A DNA stretch of 64,000 nucleotides from Prevotella sp. (lineage in GTDB: Bacteria; Bacteroidota; Bacteroidia; Bacteroidales; Bacteroidaceae). The first letter of the stretch is position 1. Each line of letters begins with the position of its first letter. The position numbers and the translations under genes were made by a program. Below are positions 58,390-64,000 of the stretch, one piece after another. Under the pieces are notes generated by a model. It saw only the letters and a list, made by a program, of their open reading frames with translations, did no database searches and was not told the origin of the DNA. The DNA lies in NCBI GenBank assembly GCA_022781445.1, contig JALETQ010000017.1, forward strand, positions 62,001-126,000, read 5' to 3'.

Positions 58390-59736
58390 ATGTTTGAAAA
58401 TCTAAGTGACAGACTTGAACGCTCCTTCAAACTCTTAAAAGGAGAGGGCAAGATAACCGAGATAAACGTAGCAGAAACATTGAAAGATGTCCGCCGGGCC
58501 TTGTTGGATGCCGACGTCAACTACAAAGTCGCCAAGACATTTACCGACAAAGTGAAAGACAAGGCACTGGGTATGGACGTACTGACTTCCGTCAAGCCGG
58601 GACAACTGATGGTGAAACTCGTCCACGACGAGCTGGCCGAACTGATGGGAGGTGAAACCGTTGGACTGAAATTGGAAAACCGGCCGGCAATCATTCTGAT
58701 GTCGGGTCTGCAAGGTTCGGGCAAGACCACCTTCAGCGGCAAGCTCGCCAACATGCTCAAAACAAAGCAGCGGAAGAACCCGATACTCGTGGCATGCGAC
58801 GTATATCGTCCGGCTGCCATCGAGCAGCTCAAGGTTGTCGGCTCGCAAGTGGGCGTTCCTGTCTATACGGAAGAAGGCAACAAAGATGTCGTTGCCATCG
58901 CCGCACACGCCCTTGCCGAGGCCAAATCCAAAGGTAACGATGTGGTCATCGTCGATACTGCCGGCCGTCTTGCCATCGACGAGGAGATGATGAACGAAAT
59001 CGAAACCCTCAAGCGTTCGCTCAACCCGGACGAAACGCTCTTCGTTGTCGACTCCATGACCGGCCAGGATGCCGTCAACACGGCCAAAGAATTCAACGAC
59101 CGTCTCGACTTCGACGGTGTGGTACTCACCAAGTTGGACGGCGACACCCGCGGTGGTGCAGCCCTCTCCATTCGCACTGTGGTGACAAAACCCATCAAAT
59201 TTGTGGGCACCGGCGAAAAGATGGAAGCCATCGACGCTTTCCATCCCTCGCGAATGGCGGATCGCATCTTGGGTATGGGCGACATCATCTCGCTCGTCGA
59301 AAGAGCACAAGAACAATATGACGAGGAAGAAGCCAGGCGACTTCAGAAGAAGATCCAGAAGAATCAGTTCGACTTCGACGACTTCCTCAAACAGATACAG
59401 CAAATCAAGAAGATGGGTAATCTGAAAGATTTGGCCGCCATGATTCCCGGAGTCGGCAAAGCCATCAAAGACGTTGATATCGACGACAATGCCTTCAAAG
59501 GAATCGAAGCCATCATTCAAAGCATGACACCCAAAGAACGTTCGAACCCCGAGATTCTCAACAATTCGAGAAAAATGCGTATCGCCAAAGGTTCAGGCAC
59601 CGACATTCAGGAGGTCAACCGACTGATGAAACAGTTCGACCAGACACGCAAAATGATGAAAATGGTGACCGGCGGTTCAAAAATGGGCATGATGAAGAAC
59701 ATGATGAACATGAAAGGCAAGATGCCGAAATTCTAA
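58390..59736 (+). CDS. ffh: Signal recognition particle protein Ffh
   Basis: [48 protein letters not shown]; Met-rich M domain. Confidence 0.97.
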   Translation: MFENLSDRLERSFKLLKGEGKITEINVAETLKDVRRALLDADVNYKVAKTFTDKVKDKALGMDVLTSVKPGQLMVKLVHDELAELMGGETVGLKLENRPAIILMSGLQGSGKTTFSGKLANMLKTKQRKNPILVACDVYRPAAIEQLKVVGSQVGVPVYTEEGNKDVVAIAAHALAEAKSKGNDVVIVDTAGRLAIDEEMMNEIETLKRSLNPDETLFVVDSMTGQDAVNTAKEFNDRLDFDGVVLTKLDGDTRGGAALSIRTVVTKPIKFVGTGEKMEAIDAFHPSRMADRILGMGDIISLVERAQEQYDEEEARRLQKKIQKNQFDFDDFLKQIQQIKKMGNLKDLAAMIPGVGKAIKDVDIDDNAFKGIEAIIQSMTPKERSNPEILNNSRKMRIAKGSGTDIQEVNRLMKQFDQTRKMMKMVTGGSKMGMMKNMMNMKGKMPKF

Positions 59737-59755
59737 TTTATTCAATCAAACAACC

Positions 59756-60640
59756 ATGAACACAACATTCATAGACGGCAAAGCAGTTGCCGCCACCATC
59801 AAAGAAGAGATTTCGAAAGAAGTGGAATCGCTCGTGCAACAAGGCAGGAAGCGTCCGCATCTGGCAGCCATCCTCGTCGGACACGACGGAGGTTCGGAGA
59901 CATATATGAGAAATAAGGTGAAAGCCTGCGAGGCTTGCGGTTTCAAATCAACCCTCGTTCGCTTTGAGGATGATGTGACGGAAGAAGTGCTTCTGAAACA
60001 AATCAAAGCCTTCAACGAAGATGCCGACATCGACGGTTTCATCGTTCAACTGCCGTTGCCCAAACATATCGACGAACAAAAAGTCATCATGGCAATCGAC
60101 TATCGCAAGGATGTGGATGGTTTCCACCCTGTGAATGTGGGGCGAATGGCCATTGGTCTGCCTTGCTTCGTATCGGCAACACCCATGGGAATCCTCACGT
60201 TGCTCAAGCGTTACAACATTCCCACATCGGGCAAGAAATGCGTCATCCTCGGCCGATCCAACATTGTTGGCAAGCCAATGGCGCAACTGATGATGCAAAA
60301 ACAATATGGCGATGCCACCGTAACGGTGTGTCATAGTCGATCGACGACCTTGAAAAAAGAATGCCAGGAAGCCGACATCATCATCGCAGCCATCGGCCAA
60401 CCCGGCTTTGTCACGGCCGACATGGTGAAAGAAGGTGCGACAGTCATCGACGTTGGAACCACCCGTGTTGCCGACCCGAGTACCAAGAGCGGCTTCAGAA
60501 TACAGGGAGACGTTGACTTTGAAAACGTGAAAGGTCACTGTTCGTACATCAGTCCGGTACCGGGCGGCGTGGGTCCCATGACCATCTGTTCGCTCATGGA
60601 AAACACATTAGCCGCCGGCTTGAAGAAATATTATCGATAA
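59756..60640 (+). CDS. folD: Bifunctional methylene-THF dehydrogenase/cyclohydrolase
   Basis: [48 protein letters not shown]. Confidence 0.97.
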   Translation: MNTTFIDGKAVAATIKEEISKEVESLVQQGRKRPHLAAILVGHDGGSETYMRNKVKACEACGFKSTLVRFEDDVTEEVLLKQIKAFNEDADIDGFIVQLPLPKHIDEQKVIMAIDYRKDVDGFHPVNVGRMAIGLPCFVSATPMGILTLLKRYNIPTSGKKCVILGRSNIVGKPMAQLMMQKQYGDATVTVCHSRSTTLKKECQEADIIIAAIGQPGFVTADMVKEGATVIDVGTTRVADPSTKSGFRIQGDVDFENVKGHCSYISPVPGGVGPMTICSLMENTLAAGLKKYYR

Positions 60641-60801
60641 ACGCGATTCGACGAGTTTGCCTACGTGCTTCAACAATTTGTAGATAGGGCTATTCAAGTC
60701 CATCCGTGCAATGCAAGAATTCTACAAAGCAAGATGCAAGAAGCCGGCAAGTGCGAGTCTGTTGATCGTCAATCACTAACCCCTTCGAATGTTATCGGAC
60801 A

Positions 60802-60981
60802 ATGACAGCACAAGAATATTATGAGAAAGGTAACGAGTTTCGCCAAAAACAGATGTGGCATGAAGCTCTCAACCATTATATGGCTGCCATCGAATTAGAT
60901 CCCGACAGTCCGGCTGTTCAGGCAAAAGAGATGGTGGAAAACATATTAAACTACTATTGTAAAGAGATGTATAATCCTTAA
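60802..60981 (+). CDS. Short TPR protein (59 aa) ahead of the ferredoxin oxidoreductase operon
   Basis: MTAQEYYEKGNEFRQKQMWHEALNHYMAAIELDPDSPAVQAKEMVENILNYYCKEMYNP*; below the ORF-track size cutoff. Confidence 0.75.
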   Translation: MTAQEYYEKGNEFRQKQMWHEALNHYMAAIELDPDSPAVQAKEMVENILNYYCKEMYNP

Positions 60982-61079
60982 TAACCAATGACTTTTCTGT
61001 TATCAGGAAGTATATGCATTGCCAAAAGCCCTACAGCAGCAGACAGCAAGTGTGACGAATGATGACGGGAGGTCGCAAA

Positions 61080-61322
61080 ATGAAAAGCATTATGAGTAAA
61101 ATTAAAGGAGCCATCGTGATCAACACCGAAAGGTGTAAGGGATGCCTGTTATGCGCCATCGCTTGCCCGAAAGACGTGATTGCGGTAGGAAAGAAGGTGA
61201 ACGTGAACGGCTACGCCTACGTACAGCCTGTTAGAATGGATGATTGTATCGGATGCGCTTCGTGCGGGATAGTTTGTCCCGACGGATGTATTACCGTTTA
61301 CAAGAAAAAAATGGAGGACTAA
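61080..61322 (+). CDS. 2x[4Fe-4S] ferredoxin subunit of 2-oxoacid:ferredoxin oxidoreductase
   Basis: CKGCLLCAIACPKDVI ... CIGCASCGIVCPDGCI; start could also be 61059. Confidence 0.92.
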   Translation: MKSIMSKIKGAIVINTERCKGCLLCAIACPKDVIAVGKKVNVNGYAYVQPVRMDDCIGCASCGIVCPDGCITVYKKKMED

Positions 61323-61325
61323 GAC

Positions 61326-62411
61326 ATGGCAGAAAAAGAAGTAACTTTGATGAAAGGCAACGAGGCCATCGCCCACGCTGCCATCCGCTGTGGAACTGAC
61401 GGATATTTCGGATATCCCATTACACCACAAAGTGAAGTGATTGAATCGTTGGCAGAACTCAAACCATGGGAAACCACAGGTATGGTTGTGCTGCAGGCTG
61501 AGAGCGAAGTGGCATCCATCAACATGGTTTATGGTGCTGCCGGTGCCGGAAAGCGTGCGCTTACTTCATCGTCGAGTCCCGGTGTGGCTCTCATGCAAGA
61601 AGGTATTTCCTACTTGGCAGGTGCCGAATTGCCCGGTGTATTTGTGAACGTACAACGTGGCGGTCCCGGTTTGGGAACCATTCAGCCTTCTCAAGGCGAC
61701 TATTTCCAAGCGACCCGCGGTGGTGGCAATGGCGACTATTATGTCATTACATTGGCTCCTGCATCGGTTCAGGAAATGGCCGACTTCGTTGATCTGGCTT
61801 TTGAACTTGCTTTCAAATATCGTAACCCTGCCTGCATCCTCAGCGACGGAATCATCGGACAGATGATGGAAAAAGTTGTTTTGCCTCCTTTCAAGCCCCG
61901 TCGTACTGAAGAGGAGATCAAGAAAGAATGCCCGTGGGCCACTTTCGGAAGATCTGCCAAACGCGATCCCAACATCATTACGTCACTGGAACTGCAACCC
62001 GAAGTGATGGAAACCCGCAACATCGCATTGCAAAAGAAATATGATGAAATCCGCGCCAATGAGGTTCGTTATGAAACAACTCTCTGCGACGATGCCGATT
62101 ACATCATCGTAGCTTTCGGCAGTGCTGCCCGTATTTCAGAGAAAGCCATCGAAAATGCACGCGAAGAAGGAATCAAAGTAGGTCTGTTCCGTCCTATCAC
62201 CGTATGGCCTTTCCCCACAAATGAAATCGCAGAGATGGCTCGCGGAAAGAAAGGTGTGCTCGTAGCTGAAATCAATGCCGGACAGATGGTTGAAGATGTG
62301 AAGCTGGCTATCAACGGCGAAGTTCCCGTTGAGTACTACGGACGCTTGGGCGGTATGGTGCCTGAGCCCGAAGAAATTGTGAACGCATTGAAAACTAAAT
62401 TGATGAAGTAA
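61326..62411 (+). CDS. 2-oxoacid:ferredoxin oxidoreductase subunit alpha (VorB/KorA-like)
   Basis: KGNEAIAHAAIRCGTDGYFGYPITPQSEVIESLAEL. Confidence 0.94.
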   Translation: MAEKEVTLMKGNEAIAHAAIRCGTDGYFGYPITPQSEVIESLAELKPWETTGMVVLQAESEVASINMVYGAAGAGKRALTSSSSPGVALMQEGISYLAGAELPGVFVNVQRGGPGLGTIQPSQGDYFQATRGGGNGDYYVITLAPASVQEMADFVDLAFELAFKYRNPACILSDGIIGQMMEKVVLPPFKPRRTEEEIKKECPWATFGRSAKRDPNIITSLELQPEVMETRNIALQKKYDEIRANEVRYETTLCDDADYIIVAFGSAARISEKAIENAREEGIKVGLFRPITVWPFPTNEIAEMARGKKGVLVAEINAGQMVEDVKLAINGEVPVEYYGRLGGMVPEPEEIVNALKTKLMK

Positions 62412-62412
62412 G

Positions 62413-63183
62413 ATGGAAGACAACAAGATAATTGCACCGGAAAACCTGGTGTATGAGAAACCGAAGTTGATGAACGATGTGAACATGCACTATTGCCCGG
62501 GCTGTTCCCACGGTGTCGTTCACAAACTCGTTGCAGAAGTAATCGAAGAAATGGGCATGAGCGACAAAGCCGTCGGCGTATCACCTGTTGGTTGTGCCGT
62601 ATTTGCTTATCGCTATATCGACATCGACTGGCAAGAAGCTGCTCACGGACGTGCTCCTGCCGTAGCCACCGGTATCAAACGCGTATGGCCCGACCGCCTC
62701 GTTTTCACCTACCAAGGTGACGGTGACTTGGCCTGTATCGGTACTGCCGAGTCCATCCACGCCCTCAACCGTGGCGAAAACATTGTCATCATCTTCATCA
62801 ACAACGCCATTTATGGCATGACCGGTGGACAGATGGCTCCTACCACACTGCTCGGACAAAAGACCGCCACCTGTCCTTATGGCCGCGATCCCCAACTCCA
62901 CGGCTATCCTTTGAAGTTCTCCGAAATCGCAGCAAACCTCCAAGGAACCTGCTATGTGACACGCCAAAGCGTTGAAAGCGTTCCTTCCATCCGTAAGGCC
63001 AAGAAAGCTCTCCGAAAAGCATTCGAAGCTTCGATGGCAGGCAAAGGCTCTTGCTTGGTTGAATTCGTGGCAACTTGCAACAGCGGTTGGAAACTTACTC
63101 CGGGCAAGGCCAATGAATGGATGAAGGAAAATATGTTCCCATTCTACGAGAAGAATGACCTCAAGGACGAAACCGGTATGTAA
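62413..63183 (+). CDS. 2-oxoacid:ferredoxin oxidoreductase subunit beta (TPP-binding)
   Basis: MHYCPGCSHGVVHKLVAEVIEEMG; YQGDGDLACIGTAESIHALNRGENIVIIFINNAIYGMTGGQMAPTT. Confidence 0.95.
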   Translation: MEDNKIIAPENLVYEKPKLMNDVNMHYCPGCSHGVVHKLVAEVIEEMGMSDKAVGVSPVGCAVFAYRYIDIDWQEAAHGRAPAVATGIKRVWPDRLVFTYQGDGDLACIGTAESIHALNRGENIVIIFINNAIYGMTGGQMAPTTLLGQKTATCPYGRDPQLHGYPLKFSEIAANLQGTCYVTRQSVESVPSIRKAKKALRKAFEASMAGKGSCLVEFVATCNSGWKLTPGKANEWMKENMFPFYEKNDLKDETGM

Positions 63184-63212
63184 TCTCATCGATAATCTTA
63201 AAAGTAGAAACA

Positions 63213-63755
63213 ATGAAAAAAGAAATAATCATCAGTGGCTTCGGAGGACAAGGTGTTCTCTCGATGGGAAAGATTCTGGCATATTCCGGATTGATGGAAG
63301 ATAAAGAAGTTACGTGGATGCCGGCTTACGGTCCCGAACAACGTGGCGGTACTGCCAACGTTACCGTGATTGTCAGCGACGAAAGAGTTTCTTCTCCCAT
63401 CTTGAGCAAATACGATATCGCCATCGTTCTCAATCAACCGTCATTGAACAAGTTCGAACCCAAAATCAAACCCGGCGGTATCCTTATCTACGACGGAAAC
63501 GGTATCATCAATCCTCCCACCCGTAAGGACATTGAAGTATATCGCATCAATGCAATGGACAAAGCCGTAGAGATGAAGAACACCAAGATTTTCAACATGA
63601 TTGTCTTGGGCGGACTGCTCGGTGTATGTCCCATCGTGAGTGATGCCGGTTTGGAAAAGGCTCTCTATAAGACACTTCCCGAACGTCACCACGGACTGAT
63701 TCCCCTGAATATGGAAGCTGTGGCCGAAGGAAAGAAAATCATGGAAAAACAATAA
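63213..63755 (+). CDS. 2-oxoacid:ferredoxin oxidoreductase subunit gamma
   Basis: IIISGFGGQGVLSMGKILAYSGLMEDKEVTWMPAYGPEQRGGTANVTVIVS. Confidence 0.95.
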   Translation: MKKEIIISGFGGQGVLSMGKILAYSGLMEDKEVTWMPAYGPEQRGGTANVTVIVSDERVSSPILSKYDIAIVLNQPSLNKFEPKIKPGGILIYDGNGIINPPTRKDIEVYRINAMDKAVEMKNTKIFNMIVLGGLLGVCPIVSDAGLEKALYKTLPERHHGLIPLNMEAVAEGKKIMEKQ

Positions 63756-63776
63756 TTGTTTTTCAAACAATCTCAG

Positions 63777-63811
63777 AAGGGATGTATCACACCAGGATAC
63801 ATCCCTTTTTT
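63777..63811 (+). terminator. Rho-independent terminator of the oxidoreductase operon
   Basis: AAGGGATGTATC-acaccag-GATACATCCCTT-TTTT. Confidence 0.9.
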
Positions 63812-63917
63812 AGTGCGGTTCACTTACGAAAACGGGAAAGACACGAAGACGGAAGTATCCACTTTCAAAGGAACATCCCTTCAAAAAAGTAACGTCACCA
63901 CAGCACATCTTTTACCC

Positions 63918-64000
63918 AAGCCGGTCATCAGAAACCGGGCTGGTCTGCTCTATTGTCGGGCAGATTGCTTGTAGGATTTGTCGAAGACATAGCAGAAATG
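63918..64000 (+). repeat. R1 copy truncated by the window end
   Basis: CCCAAGCCGGTCATCAGAAACCGGGCTGGTCTGCTCTATTGTCGGGCAGATTGCTTGTAGG. Confidence 0.5.

Noticed and set aside
60641-60801. tRNA or 4.5S RNA between folD and the oxidoreductase operon
   Set aside because: No cloverleaf, T-loop motif or SRP core (GGAA tetraloop/symmetrical loop) could be identified.

Overview
This 64-kb window looks like a Bacteroidales (Prevotellaceae-like) chromosome segment. It is mostly housekeeping and envelope genes: ribH; a BspA-like LRR locus; DPP IV; an ExbB-ExbD-ExbD-TonB-PstS-TPR operon; rfbA with a Wzc-like tyrosine kinase; LTA-synthase-like/PAP2/trmO; rnz; mazG; valS; a large DUF5112/5113-like sensor protein with a response regulator; rnpB (RNase P RNA, minus strand); lpxA; a three-gene RND efflux operon; a GLPGLI/TonB-receptor locus; a MarR regulator with a four-domain sulfur-transfer fusion; a thioredoxin; a two-component pair; a cytidylate-kinase-like gene; a Fer4-GNAT fusion; ffh; folD; and a 2-oxoacid:ferredoxin oxidoreductase operon. 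I saw no cas genes, phage or complete mobile element. The most unusual content is intergenic. (1) A dispersed ~190-bp repeat family, here called R1, has inverted termini (CCCAAATCGGTCAT..AGA / TCTCATGACCGATTTGGG) and about 15 full or decayed copies in both orientations. (2) Several short arrays have unrelated sequences (AAAAGGGCA, TTTGTACA, CCAACGGGTTGA) but share an exact 22-bp unit length, have only about 3-4 units, and show internal inverted symmetry. (3) A 258-bp near-identical direct repeat flanks the GLPGLI/TonB-receptor locus. (4) The 1204-aa sensor protein appears to hold two complementary half-kinases: one with an intact ATPase but no phospho-acceptor His, the other with an H-box-like motif but a degenerate ATPase. 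All family calls come from reading translated sequence; no database search was run, and repeat coordinates were counted by hand.
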